From Atribacteraceae bacterium (GTDB taxonomy: Bacteria; Atribacterota; Atribacteria; Atribacterales; Atribacteraceae), in contig DATIKP010000039.1 of NCBI GenBank assembly GCA_035477455.1, positions 1 to 41,583 on the forward strand: a stretch of 41,583 nt of DNA, in the 5' to 3' direction. How positions within the stretch are numbered: the stretch's first letter is position 1; the number at the start of each line of letters is the position of its first letter. The notes below the pieces were generated by a model, which saw nothing but the letters and a program-made list of their open reading frames with translations, was not told the origin of the DNA and did no database searches. This document shows, one piece after another, positions 16,109 through 24,105 of this stretch. The position numbers and the translations under genes were made by a program.

Positions 16109-17317
16109 ATGGCATTCAGCGCTCGTTTGTGGATTACGCTGACCGGCATCACCTTGACCCTTATGTGCCTGACCTTTCTCTCCGGATGCGGTGGGATCGG
16201 CGTACGGGAGACCGGCTCGGTGTCCGGTGAAGTCTGGAGTGATTTCGAACCTCTTTCCGGTGTGCTGGTGGAAGCCCAAGGAGTAAGTACGACCACCGGA
16301 CCGGAGGGGGACTTTTTTCTTGACCGGGTGCCCGTCGGAGAGCGTTACCTCTTTTTTTCCCGGACCGGCTTCACCGGCAACTTCAGCCGAGTGCGAGTCG
16401 AAAAGGGCAGAACCAGCCTGGTCAATCCGGAAGGCAGGATTTTCCTGGCCTTGCGTAATGAACAAAGCCTGGCCGAGTATATTTTTATCCTTTACGAGGG
16501 CGGACTATATGAACGGGCTATTTTCGAGTCCGAGCAGTTTTTAACCGAATATCCAGCCGGCTCCCGAACCGGCGATATTTTTTTTATTCAAGGTGCATCG
16601 TGGTACTATCTGGGAGAATACCAGAAAGCAGTGGATGCGCTTTCTGAGATGTCGGCCTTTTATCCGGAAAATCTTTTTGCTGATGACGCCCGCTATCTTT
16701 TAGCCAAGAGCTATGGCGAAGGCTTGGGGAACTTTGGGGCGGCGATCGTTCAATACCGTTATTTGGTGGACAATTACCCCCACAGCCCGCTGGTGCCCAC
16801 CGCCTATTTCGAAATGGCTGACGCGTATTACATTCTGGGATTCTTTTTCGAAGCCGCCCAGATTTATGAACTGACGATAGGATTGGGAGGGGAGGTAGGC
16901 CGTAAGGCGACCTATGCATTGGGGCACTGCTATTACCGTATGAACCAGCATCAGGAAGCAGCCCGCCAATTCGCCCTGTATGTTGCATTATACCCGGCAA
17001 CCGATCTGTCTGACGATGCCCAGTACTTTGAAGGAGCATCCCATTTCCAGAACAGAAAATTCCCGGAAGCCCTGATCGCTTTTGAAAAGACGGTCATCAA
17101 TTATCCGAACGGGACTTGGTATAACGGGATTCTCATCGCTCCGGCCGCTCTTTTTCACAAGGGCCTAAGCCTAGAGAGAATGGGCCGGTTCCAGGAAGCC
17201 CATGACGTGTATGTCGGTATAATTGTCAACTACCCCAGGGCCTTGTGGGCTGACGGGACCTCGCTTGTCAACAGTGCCCGATTTCGGATCGATTGGCTAA
17301 GGGCCAACGTCCTATAG
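16109..17317 (+). CDS. Lipoprotein with carboxypeptidase-regulatory-like domain and TPR repeats
   Basis: 402 aa. The ATG at 16109 yields a type II signal peptide ending in the lipobox LSGC (Cys27). Residues about 35-110 form a carboxypeptidase-regulatory-like beta domain (GSVSGEVWSDFEPLSGVLVE then PEGDFFLDRVPVGERY). Residues about 120-395 contain tetratricopeptide repeats of the YbgF/BamD-like type (AQIYELTIGLGGEVGRKATY, ALIAFEKTVINYPNG). Its place directly after an LptF/G gene and a TPR protein suggests outer-membrane assembly or envelope architecture; that is inference. An upstream in-frame ATG at 16067 would bury the signal peptide. Confidence 0.82.
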   Translation: MAFSARLWITLTGITLTLMCLTFLSGCGGIGVRETGSVSGEVWSDFEPLSGVLVEAQGVSTTTGPEGDFFLDRVPVGERYLFFSRTGFTGNFSRVRVEKGRTSLVNPEGRIFLALRNEQSLAEYIFILYEGGLYERAIFESEQFLTEYPAGSRTGDIFFIQGASWYYLGEYQKAVDALSEMSAFYPENLFADDARYLLAKSYGEGLGNFGAAIVQYRYLVDNYPHSPLVPTAYFEMADAYYILGFFFEAAQIYELTIGLGGEVGRKATYALGHCYYRMNQHQEAARQFALYVALYPATDLSDDAQYFEGASHFQNRKFPEALIAFEKTVINYPNGTWYNGILIAPAALFHKGLSLERMGRFQEAHDVYVGIIVNYPRALWADGTSLVNSARFRIDWLRANVL

Positions 17318-17347
17318 CGTCGCGTCTCTAATAACAAGCCATCTGAC

Positions 17348-17926
17348 ATGACGGAGAGAAACGACCGGGATATAGTCAATGAAGTGTTGAACGGGAACGC
17401 GGAGCTTTTTTGCTTATTGATTCACCGTTACGAGAAAGCCATTTTCAACTATATCTACCGCATGGTCAAACAGAAGCAGGAGGCCGAGGACCTTGCCCAA
17501 GAAACTTTTGTCCGGGTCTTCTCGAAACTGAGGAAATACAATAACACCTACGAATTTACCACGTGGATCTACCGAATCGCCCTCAATGTCTGCCGTGATT
17601 CCTTCCGTAAAAAAAGGCTGGTGTTTTTCTCTCTGCAAAATCCGGTTGGAGAGGAAGAGGAATCCGAGCTGGAAGACTTTATCGAACAGGCCTCTTTCCA
17701 GGATCCCGATGGTGATGTACTCAATCAGGAACTCCGTTTGGAAATCGAGCGGGCGATCGAGCGACTGCCGCTCAAGTTCCGGGAGATCATCGTTCTGCGC
17801 CACATAGAAAATTTGTCGTATGAAGAAATCGCCGCGGTCACCGGATTACCGATTGGGACGGTAAAAACCTATATTTACCGGGCTCGGAAGCGACTACAGG
17901 ACGATCTTCAGAGGTATTTGGACTGA
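17348..17926 (+). CDS. ECF-type RNA polymerase sigma factor
   Basis: A 192-aa group 4 sigma factor. Region 2 is at about residues 20-90 (DLAQETFVRVFSKLRKYNNT, then FTTWIYRIALNVCRD). Region 4 is at about 135-190 (LPLKFREIIVLRHIENLSYE and IGTVKTYIYRARKRL). A poorly conserved acidic linker (EEEESELEDFIEQ) lies between. No clear Shine-Dalgarno precedes the ATG. It is followed 38 bp later by a membrane protein in the usual anti-sigma position and follows envelope genes, so an envelope-sensing role is likely. Confidence 0.94.
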   Translation: MTERNDRDIVNEVLNGNAELFCLLIHRYEKAIFNYIYRMVKQKQEAEDLAQETFVRVFSKLRKYNNTYEFTTWIYRIALNVCRDSFRKKRLVFFSLQNPVGEEEESELEDFIEQASFQDPDGDVLNQELRLEIERAIERLPLKFREIIVLRHIENLSYEEIAAVTGLPIGTVKTYIYRARKRLQDDLQRYLD

Positions 17927-17964
17927 AACCGGCGCGGGTTTTTTACGTATAAGAGGGTGAGGCG

Positions 17965-18495
17965 ATGATCATGAATCACAGAGAAGAGAAGCTCATAAAA
18001 TTTTTGGAACAGCTACCGAAGAAAGAAGTTCCCCCCGATTTTTCCTCTCGGGTGATGACGGTCCTGGGAAATCGGCGAGCTGGAGCAGTGGTCTTTTCCG
18101 ACATCAAAAAATGGGTGGTCATTTCCCTGGCCGCTGCGTTCCTGGGCTTGGTGTTTCTTACCGACCTTCCCCTGCTGCCGCAGATAGAAGTAACTCAAAC
18201 GGTTGGTTATCATAAGGTGGAGCTGGTATTTTACCCCTCTTCACAGAGTCCCCGAACGGTGGCGGTGGCTGGTGATTTCAGCGACTGGGATTCCATCCAA
18301 ATGGACCGAAAATCGGGAGATTACTGGAAAGTCACCCTACAGGTTAGACCGGGAAGGTACCAGTATGCCTTTGTTGTGGACGGTTCTTTGTGGATTCCCG
18401 ATCCCCTGTCATCCCGTAAGGTGGCCGACGGTTTTGGGGGGTTCAATTCCGTTTTGGTGGTTAACGGACTTTTGAATTATAATCCTGTGGAATGA
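17965..18495 (+). CDS. Single-pass membrane protein with CBM48/AMPK-type domain, candidate anti-sigma factor
   Basis: 176 aa. Residues 1-48 are cytoplasmic and carry VPPDFSSRVMTVL, a pattern common near the membrane end of anti-sigma factors. One TM segment lies at about 50-67. Residues about 85-168 are an early-set glycan-binding fold of the AMPK/CBM48 type (VAVAGDFSDWDSI, then YQYAFVVDGSLWIPDP). No zinc-finger HxxxCxxC motif is present. It stands right behind the ECF sigma gene and overlaps the next gene by 4 bp. A role as a sigma-holding sensor whose outer domain senses glycan is inferred from position and topology. GAGGGTGAGG precedes the first of two in-frame ATGs. Confidence 0.75.
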   Translation: MIMNHREEKLIKFLEQLPKKEVPPDFSSRVMTVLGNRRAGAVVFSDIKKWVVISLAAAFLGLVFLTDLPLLPQIEVTQTVGYHKVELVFYPSSQSPRTVAVAGDFSDWDSIQMDRKSGDYWKVTLQVRPGRYQYAFVVDGSLWIPDPLSSRKVADGFGGFNSVLVVNGLLNYNPVE

Positions 18496-19334
18496 AAGCG
18501 TTTGCCATTGTTCTGTTCATCCTTTGTTTTTGCATTGTCCCTGCCTTTGCCGGAGAGACAATCGAGGGCTTGATCGAAGACGCTTCATCATACAGTGAAG
18601 AAGACCGCGCCTACCTCCTCATCCGGGTCAATGAGATTGTCCGGGAAATGGACTCATTAGGGCTTCCCACCGAACCGGTTTTACGGAAGCTCCGGGAAGG
18701 ACTGCGCAAGAAGGTCTTGCCCTACAATATCGTCCTGACCTTGGAAAGCCGGAAAAGCTCTATTTCGGAAGCGCGGGCCATTCTCAGTGAAATCGACCCG
18801 GCATTCGAAGGTGATGAAGGACTGCTTATCAACTTGGCCCTTTCTCTCGAACACGCCGTCCCGCCGGAAGCTGTTTTGGAAGCCCTCCGGGAGACGATCG
18901 CCCGGGATGGTGATTGGATCCACCTTATGGTAGACTCCCTGTCTACATTTTTGGAGATGGGCGCCTCCCCTCAGCAGGCCGCTAGCCTCACCCGCGAGGT
19001 GGCCCGGAGAAACCCGAGTCCCCGGGATTTGCGGCGCATCACCAAGCTGATCGAGCGCGCTCGGCGGGAAGGGGTCGACCCGCGAAGGACCGCCGAAGCG
19101 TTGGAGGCGGCGCTTGGCCGTTTTGGGAACCTGAACCTGGTGGAAATGGAAATGCAAAGCTTCATCAGTGACGCCCGCAACCAACCTTCTCTCTCAATTG
19201 GTCAGGGCTCGATCGTTACGGAACCGGGTATCTCCTCCGGTGGGACTCCTGCCCAAGAGGGCGGTGCCCCGATCGAAGCGACCCCTCCTTCTGGAGTCCC
19301 TCCTGCCCAAGAGGGCGGCACCCAGCTTGATTAA
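18492..19334 (+). CDS. Exported alpha-helical protein with repeated Pro/Gly tail, unknown function
   Basis: 280 aa with a signal peptide (MKAFAIVLFILCFCIVPAFA) and a mature part that is almost entirely helical and charged to about residue 230. The tail holds two copies of PAQEGG separated by a Pro-rich spacer, encoded by a 19-nt direct repeat. The start overlaps the upstream stop as ATGA, so it is translationally coupled to the CBM48 membrane protein and belongs to the ECF sigma unit. No family is recognised. It may be a periplasmic partner of the sensor. Confidence 0.75.
   Translation: MKAFAIVLFILCFCIVPAFAGETIEGLIEDASSYSEEDRAYLLIRVNEIVREMDSLGLPTEPVLRKLREGLRKKVLPYNIVLTLESRKSSISEARAILSEIDPAFEGDEGLLINLALSLEHAVPPEAVLEALRETIARDGDWIHLMVDSLSTFLEMGASPQQAASLTREVARRNPSPRDLRRITKLIERARREGVDPRRTAEALEAALGRFGNLNLVEMEMQSFISDARNQPSLSIGQGSIVTEPGISSGGTPAQEGGAPIEATPPSGVPPAQEGGTQLD
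19246..19318 (+). repeat. 19-nt direct repeat in the tail of the exported helical protein
   Basis: CTCCTGCCCAAGAGGGCGG occurs at 19246-19264 and 19300-19318, giving the duplicated PAQEGG peptide. The copies are identical, so the tail length may vary between strains by slippage or recombination. Confidence 0.85.
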
Positions 19335-19399
19335 AATGCATTAACGCCTCTCTGTATTGACTCAGAAAAGCCTCTTTACCCTCCGCCATCCTTGCTTCC

Positions 19400-20461
19400 T
19401 CAGTCCAAAAGCCTGGTGACCAGATCGCCGACCTCAGAGGTGGATAATCCCATCTTTCCCGCACTCATACTTTTAATCCGGCCGGTGGAGAGCGCGGCAA
19501 CCATCGCCCTCTCCACGGCTCCCGCCGCTTTCTTTTCACCGATCACGTCCAGCATCATCTGCAGCGCTCCAATGGCCGCCAGCGGGTTGATGATATTCAG
19601 GCCAGTATACTTGGGAGCCGATCCACCGATTGGTTCGAACATCGACACCCCGGCGGGATTAATATTTCCACCGGCGGCGATACCCATGCCGCCCTGGATC
19701 ATCGCTCCGAGGTCGGTGATGATGTCTCCGAACATGTTGTCGGTGACGATTACATCAAACCATTCCGGGTTTTTCACCATCCACATGGTGGTTGCGTCGA
19801 CATGGGCGTAATCGGTTGTGACCTCCGGGTAGTCTTTGGCCACTTCATGAAAGGTCCGCTCCCACAGGTCGAAGGCATAGGTGAGGACGTTGGTCTTGCC
19901 GCACAGGGTCAACTTTTTCTCCTGGTTCCGCTTCCGGGTATATTCGAAGGCATAGCGCAGGCAGCGCTCCACGCCGTGCCTGGTATTCACCGACTCCTGA
20001 ATGGCGACCTCCTGGGAAGTTCCCTTCCTCAGAAATCCGCCCGAGCCGACATAGAGTCCCTCGGTGTTTTCCCGGACCACCACAAAGTCGATCTCTTCCG
20101 GGCCTTTGTCTTTTATCGGGGTCCAGACATTCGGGTAGAGCTTGACTGGTCGAAGGTTGATGTATTGATCAAGAGCAAAACGAGTACGCAACAAAATCCC
20201 CTGTTCGAGAATACCCGGCTTGACCTCGGGATGACCGATGGCTCCCAGATAAATCGCGTCGAGAGAGCGAAATTCGTCGATCACCGAATCGGGAAGGGTT
20301 TCCCCGGTTTTTTGGTAGTATTCGCCCCCGAATGGATAGGCCACCGTCTCGTAAGCGAATCCATATTTGCCAGCTACCGCCTCCAGTACTCTCAATCCTT
20401 CGCGGACTACCTCTGGTCCGGTTCCGTCTCCTGGGATTACACCGACCTTGTAAGTATTCAT
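19400..20461 (-). CDS. leuB: Isopropylmalate/isocitrate dehydrogenase family protein, probable LeuB
   Basis: A 353-aa NAD-dependent beta-hydroxyacid oxidative decarboxylase. It opens with YKVGVIPGDGTGPEVVREGL and contains the substrate loop LDQYINLRPVKLYPN, FVVVRENTEGLYVG, the metal-binding aspartates in VIVTDNMFGDIITDLG, and the nucleotide site EPIGGSAPKYTG. The GTSQEVAIQESVNTRHGVER stretch resembles LeuB-type enzymes, but tartrate and homoisocitrate dehydrogenases share the fold and no leuA, leuC or leuD is nearby. AAGGAG precedes the ATG. It is convergent with the exported-protein gene, with 65 bp between. Confidence 0.85.
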   Translation of the reverse strand: MNTYKVGVIPGDGTGPEVVREGLRVLEAVAGKYGFAYETVAYPFGGEYYQKTGETLPDSVIDEFRSLDAIYLGAIGHPEVKPGILEQGILLRTRFALDQYINLRPVKLYPNVWTPIKDKGPEEIDFVVVRENTEGLYVGSGGFLRKGTSQEVAIQESVNTRHGVERCLRYAFEYTRKRNQEKKLTLCGKTNVLTYAFDLWERTFHEVAKDYPEVTTDYAHVDATTMWMVKNPEWFDVIVTDNMFGDIITDLGAMIQGGMGIAAGGNINPAGVSMFEPIGGSAPKYTGLNIINPLAAIGALQMMLDVIGEKKAAGAVERAMVAALSTGRIKSMSAGKMGLSTSEVGDLVTRLLD

Positions 20462-20535
20462 CTAAGAACTCCTTTCTGCGTTGCAATATCCAAATGGGAA
20501 TGCGTCTTTGCGTGAACCCGCCTCTGGCCTTCAGC

Positions 20536-20564
20536 AATGTAACACGAAGACAGGCAATACACAA
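20536..20564 (-). promoter_or_regulatory. Possible promoter of the LeuB-family gene
   Basis: On the minus strand TTGTGT (20564-20559), a 17-nt spacer, then TACATT (20541-20536) with a TGT just before it, so extended -10 like. Matches are partial. It is about 75 nt upstream of the start codon. Confidence 0.35.
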
Positions 20565-20593
20565 GCGGCGGGTTTAGATCTACGAACTCGCGG

Positions 20594-20770
20594 TGGATCC
20601 AGGAGCGCCTGATCGGCGATACTCAGCATGAAGTGTTTGCCCACCTTCCCTCCGCGGAGGCAGGCTTTAGTGGCCCCGAACAAGACCTCCCGGGGGCGGG
20701 TGCGGTCTTCGACCAGGAGGGGGTTGAAGCAGACGATCAGCCGTTCCCCGGGGTAGTTGATTCCCGCAGG
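20594..20770 (-). mobile_element. Decayed transposase fragment (IS1634/IS4-like)
   Basis: The minus strand reads NYPGERLIVCFNPLLVEDR, then REVLFGATKACL, then RGGKVGKHFMLSI. In IS1634-type transposases a PGERLIVCxNPxLAxxR block is followed by a helical stretch with ATExxL and, some 30 residues later, GKV...KHFxLxI. Here the intervening stretch is lost and neither the catalytic DDE regions nor terminal inverted repeats are seen. A non-functional insertion-sequence remnant lying between leuB and fliC. No other gene is seen from about 20570 to 20940. Confidence 0.6.
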
Positions 20771-20982
20771 AGGATGACCGGAGGGGAGGGGGCTGCCGGT
20801 TGGGTACGATATCGCTATGCGTGGTTGTATCTATGGGGTGGTCATATTGGGTTGGAACTTCGCTCTGTGACCGTTGGTGACTACCCTCGGAGTCGGGGCG
20901 TCTGAGTCCGGCCGGGTTCGAAAGGAGGTGGCCTTTGGAGAAAGCTCTCTGGAAAATTTTTCTAAAACCCCCTTTCTCCCAC

Positions 20983-21009
20983 TAAAGTTTCCGCTCGTTT
21001 GGCCGATAA
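20983..21009 (+). promoter_or_regulatory. Sigma-28 (FliA) promoter of the flagellin gene
   Basis: TAAAGTTT (20983-20990), 11 nt, GCCGATAA (21002-21009). This is an exact match to the enterobacterial sigma-28 consensus including spacing. Transcription should start about 21016, giving a leader of about 210 nt. An 8-bp inverted repeat (GGAGAAAG 20937-20944, CTTTCTCC 20972-20979) sits immediately upstream of the -35 box. Confidence 0.95.
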
Positions 21010-21184
21010 TTACCAGTGTATAAGTTTCTCGGGGCAGATGAGACGAGGCAACCCCGGCACTTTTTTAGGAGGTGATAGCCCAAACATACCGAATGAGCGA
21101 TACCCACAACCAAAGGGACGGCAACTTGTCCGTTCCGGGGATGAGCAAGTAACGCTCATCCAGCGATAATGCAAGTTCCAACAA

Positions 21185-21219
21185 GGGCATGGATGCCCGA
21201 ACATACCTTATGGAGGAGG
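21185..21219 (+). promoter_or_regulatory. Leader hairpin presenting GGA next to the flagellin ribosome site (CsrA-like target)
   Basis: GGGCA-TGGA-TGCCC (21185-21198) shows GGA in its loop, and the very strong ribosome site GGAGGAGG (21212-21219) follows 13 nt later. Known CsrA targets have a GGA in a hairpin loop and a second one at the Shine-Dalgarno, as in Bacillus hag. Another perfect hairpin, GATGAGC/GCTCATC (about 21140-21160), lies further up the leader. Regulation by CsrA is inference; csrA and fliW are not in the window. Confidence 0.45.
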
Positions 21220-21228
21220 TAAATTACA

Positions 21229-23259
21229 ATGGGTCTGCGTATCAATCAGAACATGATGGCGCTCAACGCGCATCGTAACCTCGTGTCCACCAACAAAGCC
21301 CTCTCCCGCTCACTCGAAAGACTCTCTTCGGGTCTGCGCATCAACAGAGCCGCCGATGATGCCGCGGGATTGGCCATTTCGGAGAAAATGAGGGCTCAGG
21401 TACAAGGCCTGGGCCAGGCCATGCGTAACGCCGAAGACGGCATCTCCCTCATCCAGACCGCCGAAGGCGCGCTCAACGAAGTTCACTCCATCCTCCAACG
21501 CATGCGGGTGTTGTCCGTCCAGGCGGCCAACGACACCCTGACCTCCAGCGACCGGGTGGAAATCCAGAAGGAAATCAACCAGCTCAGGGTCGAGATCGAC
21601 CGCATTGGCAATACCACCGAGTTCAACACCAAGCAGCTTCTCGATGGGACCACCGCGGCTCTGGCCTCGACCGATAGACTGTCGACGGTTGTTTTTATGC
21701 GCGACGGAATGAGAGTCATTGACCAGTTCGGTCAGAAGGCTGTCGGTGGCGGAAACTACCGCATCGATATCCAGGCAACTCCCGGTGCTGCTCAAGTGAT
21801 GATGACCGACATCATGAGGGTCATGCACGCGGAGAATGTAAGGAATGTTCCCGGAACCGGGGCAAACGTGAGCATGGTACAGAGGTTCAATGTAGTGGGT
21901 GCCGCTGGAGCAGCGATATCTGAGATTAACATTGAACTTACCGCTGCCACTGCTACAACAACAGCTACCACTGTTACTTGGTCTGCAGCCGGCACTATAA
22001 CCGTTCAGTTAGCTAGGGATGCGGCAGGGGCCGTTACCGCAACCACCCAGGATGTTTACAACGCATTGGCTGCAACTGCCGCTAATGTTTCTGTTCAGTC
22101 GCCGACCGGGGCAGGCCCTGTAGATATGGCTTTTAATGAGGTTTTCAACTTCAGACTGGGCGATGGGACCGTTGTGGCCCAAGAAGGATTGACTACCGTT
22201 GCCAATCAAATCGGCAGTTTCGTCGGTGATGTAGCTAACTTTTCTTCGGAGCTGCGCAACATCGACCGTTTTTGGGATGCCAGCGGGAACTTCCTGCTCC
22301 AAAACCCACAAACCATAACTCTTATCCAGGGCAATGGAAGGGAAGCCTCGATTACCCTGTTCAGCTCAGACACTGTTCAATCGGTGATCGACAAGCTCAA
22401 TGTAGCTATCGGAGTTGGCCTGGAACAGAATCAGGATATTGGGACCGCCAGAGTCACTAATTATGTAAGCTACGTGAGTCCCCACCAGACGGCTGCCATA
22501 ACAGATCAAGGATTTATGTCGGTTCCGGGTAACTTTGTCATCCAGACCGCGGTGACCGGAAATGACGGAGAGTTGAACTTTCTCGGGGACGAAGACCTGA
22601 TCAAGGCGCTCAGCCTCACCACCGTTCAGCAATCAAGAGAAAATACTTTTAGTATCGATGTCTTTGACGCCCACGATCCGACCAGAATCGTAGCTTCCAA
22701 TGTGGAAATATCCGGAAACCGCCTGATCGGACTTGTCCACTCCAGCGTCGACGTGGAGTTCGCCTCCAATAGCGGTCTTAGCGTAGCTTGGTCAGCCGCT
22801 TCAAGCTCATGGGTGTTCACGGGTGGGACAGCCAACCAAACCACTACTTTCGTCCACCTGGCTGACAATACCCAGGTCTTCCAGATCGGGGCCAATCCCT
22901 TGCAGGACGTGGGAGCGGCCATCGGTGACATGCGGGCTCGTTCCCTGGGGGTCCACAATGTACTGGTCACCACGCGTGACCTGGCCAACCGGGCGATCAG
23001 CCAGGTTGACCAGGCCGTTGCCCGAGTCTCCGGTGAACGTTCCAAGCTCGGTGCCCTGCAAAACCGGCTGGAACATACCATCTCTAACCTCGGCGTGAGC
23101 AGCGAAAACTTGGCCGCCGCCGAGGCCCGGATCCGCGATGTGGATATGGCCGAAGAGATGATGGCCTTCACCCGCGCGCAGATTCTCCTCCAGGCCGGCA
23201 CCGCGATGCTGGCCCAGGCCAATACCATTCCGCAGACCGTTCTGCAGCTCCTGCGGTAG
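21229..23259 (+). CDS. fliC: Flagellin
   Basis: A 676-aa filament subunit. The N-terminal D0/D1 region (residues 1-140, from MGLRINQNMMALNAHRNLVS through FNTKQLLDG) and the C-terminal D1/D0 region (about 575-676, ending QANTIPQTVLQLLR) are canonical. They form the helical core secreted through the flagellar export apparatus. The middle, about residues 150-560, is a large Thr/Ala/Val-rich beta insert making this flagellin longer than the common 270-500 aa. It has its own sigma-28 promoter, a strong ribosome site and its own terminator, consistent with very high expression. FliS, its chaperone, is encoded at 25802. Confidence 0.97.
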   Translation: MGLRINQNMMALNAHRNLVSTNKALSRSLERLSSGLRINRAADDAAGLAISEKMRAQVQGLGQAMRNAEDGISLIQTAEGALNEVHSILQRMRVLSVQAANDTLTSSDRVEIQKEINQLRVEIDRIGNTTEFNTKQLLDGTTAALASTDRLSTVVFMRDGMRVIDQFGQKAVGGGNYRIDIQATPGAAQVMMTDIMRVMHAENVRNVPGTGANVSMVQRFNVVGAAGAAISEINIELTAATATTTATTVTWSAAGTITVQLARDAAGAVTATTQDVYNALAATAANVSVQSPTGAGPVDMAFNEVFNFRLGDGTVVAQEGLTTVANQIGSFVGDVANFSSELRNIDRFWDASGNFLLQNPQTITLIQGNGREASITLFSSDTVQSVIDKLNVAIGVGLEQNQDIGTARVTNYVSYVSPHQTAAITDQGFMSVPGNFVIQTAVTGNDGELNFLGDEDLIKALSLTTVQQSRENTFSIDVFDAHDPTRIVASNVEISGNRLIGLVHSSVDVEFASNSGLSVAWSAASSSWVFTGGTANQTTTFVHLADNTQVFQIGANPLQDVGAAIGDMRARSLGVHNVLVTTRDLANRAISQVDQAVARVSGERSKLGALQNRLEHTISNLGVSSENLAAAEARIRDVDMAEEMMAFTRAQILLQAGTAMLAQANTIPQTVLQLLR

Positions 23260-23264
23260 AGACC

Positions 23265-23307
23265 ATAAAAAAAGCGGGGGGGGCTCAGGGCCCCCCGCTT
23301 TTTTTAT
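23265..23307. terminator. Intrinsic terminator after fliC
   Basis: A 17-bp perfect inverted repeat (23265-23281 with 23291-23307). A GCGGGGGG/CCCCCCGC core is flanked by seven As on the left and seven Ts on the right. It isolates flagellin transcription and could act on both strands. Confidence 0.95.
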
Positions 23308-23414
23308 GGCGAGGAGGGGAGGAAGCGATGAAGCGATGAGAGAGAGGCTCCCCTCATCATTGTTTACTGATCAGCGTTCACCGCTCCCTGCATTTACGGA
23401 GGAGCCCGAGAATG

Positions 23415-23640
23415 TGCAGGGGGTTGAAGAAGTGGGGAGTAATCTGGCTGGGGGAGCCGCCCGGTTTTCAAGGAAGGAATTTATCCAGTTTGTTGGAATG
23501 GCCCGGGGAGCATTATCTGAATTGGAAACGCAATTAATCATTGCAAAGAAGGTGGGATATCACGTTGATGGATTACTGATGGATGAGGTCGAGGTATTGC
23601 GCCGAAAAACGTTGAATTGTCCGCGCTATCTTAGGTTGGG
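23415..23640 (+). pseudogene. Remnant of a four-helix-bundle (S23/Avd-like) gene, copy 1
   Basis: Within an open frame (23306-23734) the part GSNLAGGAARFSRKEF followed by ARGALSELETQLIIAKKVGY matches the second and third helices of the S23-type four-helix-bundle family (usual form: SNIAEG..R.S.KEF..F..IARGSxxELETQL.IA...GY). The first helix and the normal start are missing, and the frame's own start overlaps the fliC terminator. The tail after about 23610 is unlike the family. A decayed gene between fliC and flaG. Confidence 0.6.
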
Positions 23641-23730
23641 AAATTGTCGTTACGGCGTGACAAAAAACGAGGATAAACCGAAAGAATTTTGTCGCTCTTC
23701 CTCGCTTCCTCCTCAAAGGGGTGAGAATGA

Positions 23731-24105
23731 ATGAATGTTCAACCGGTATTGAAGGCGGCGGTTAGCGTGAATAACGCCGCCGTGGGCCAAAAGCGTGAGT
23801 TTTCGGAGATCAAGCCACCACGCGGTGAGGAGAAGGCGGCTATAGTCACAGAGGTGTCCGGTCGGGAGAGTCGGGAAATTCCGGAGGAAAAGGTCGCCGA
23901 GGTGGCCCGGGTTCTCAACCAGGTGCTGGCGATCCTGGATATCGAGGCCCGTTTTTCGGTGCACGAAAAGAGCCGGGAGATCATGGTCACGCTACTCAAC
24001 CGGGACACCAAGGAAGTGATCCGCCAGATTCCCCCGGAAAAAGTGCTGGATATGCTGGCCCAGTTGAAAGAGCTGGTGGGAATACTGTTTGACGAGGTGA
24101 TTTGA
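23731..24105 (+). CDS. flaG: FlaG family flagellar protein
   Basis: 124 aa. The C-terminal two thirds (about residues 50-122) form the FlaG domain: VLNQVLAILDIEARFSVHEK, then VTLLNRDTKEVIRQIPPEKV. The N terminus is variable, as usual. FlaG proteins affect filament length; the mechanism is unsettled. AAAGGGG precedes the ATG. Its stop overlaps the fliD start by one base (TGATG). Confidence 0.9.
   Translation: MNVQPVLKAAVSVNNAAVGQKREFSEIKPPRGEEKAAIVTEVSGRESREIPEEKVAEVARVLNQVLAILDIEARFSVHEKSREIMVTLLNRDTKEVIRQIPPEKVLDMLAQLKELVGILFDEVI

Noticed and set aside
20633-20905. 90-codon plus-strand frame
   Set aside because: Opposite the transposase relic, low-quality composition, no recognised motif.
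20905-20930. tRNA T-arm-like GGTTCGAAA
   Set aside because: No paired T stem, acceptor or anticodon arm around it.
21010-21228. Cyclic-di-GMP riboswitch in the flagellin leader
   Set aside because: Hairpins are present, but the conserved GEMM core sequences are not.
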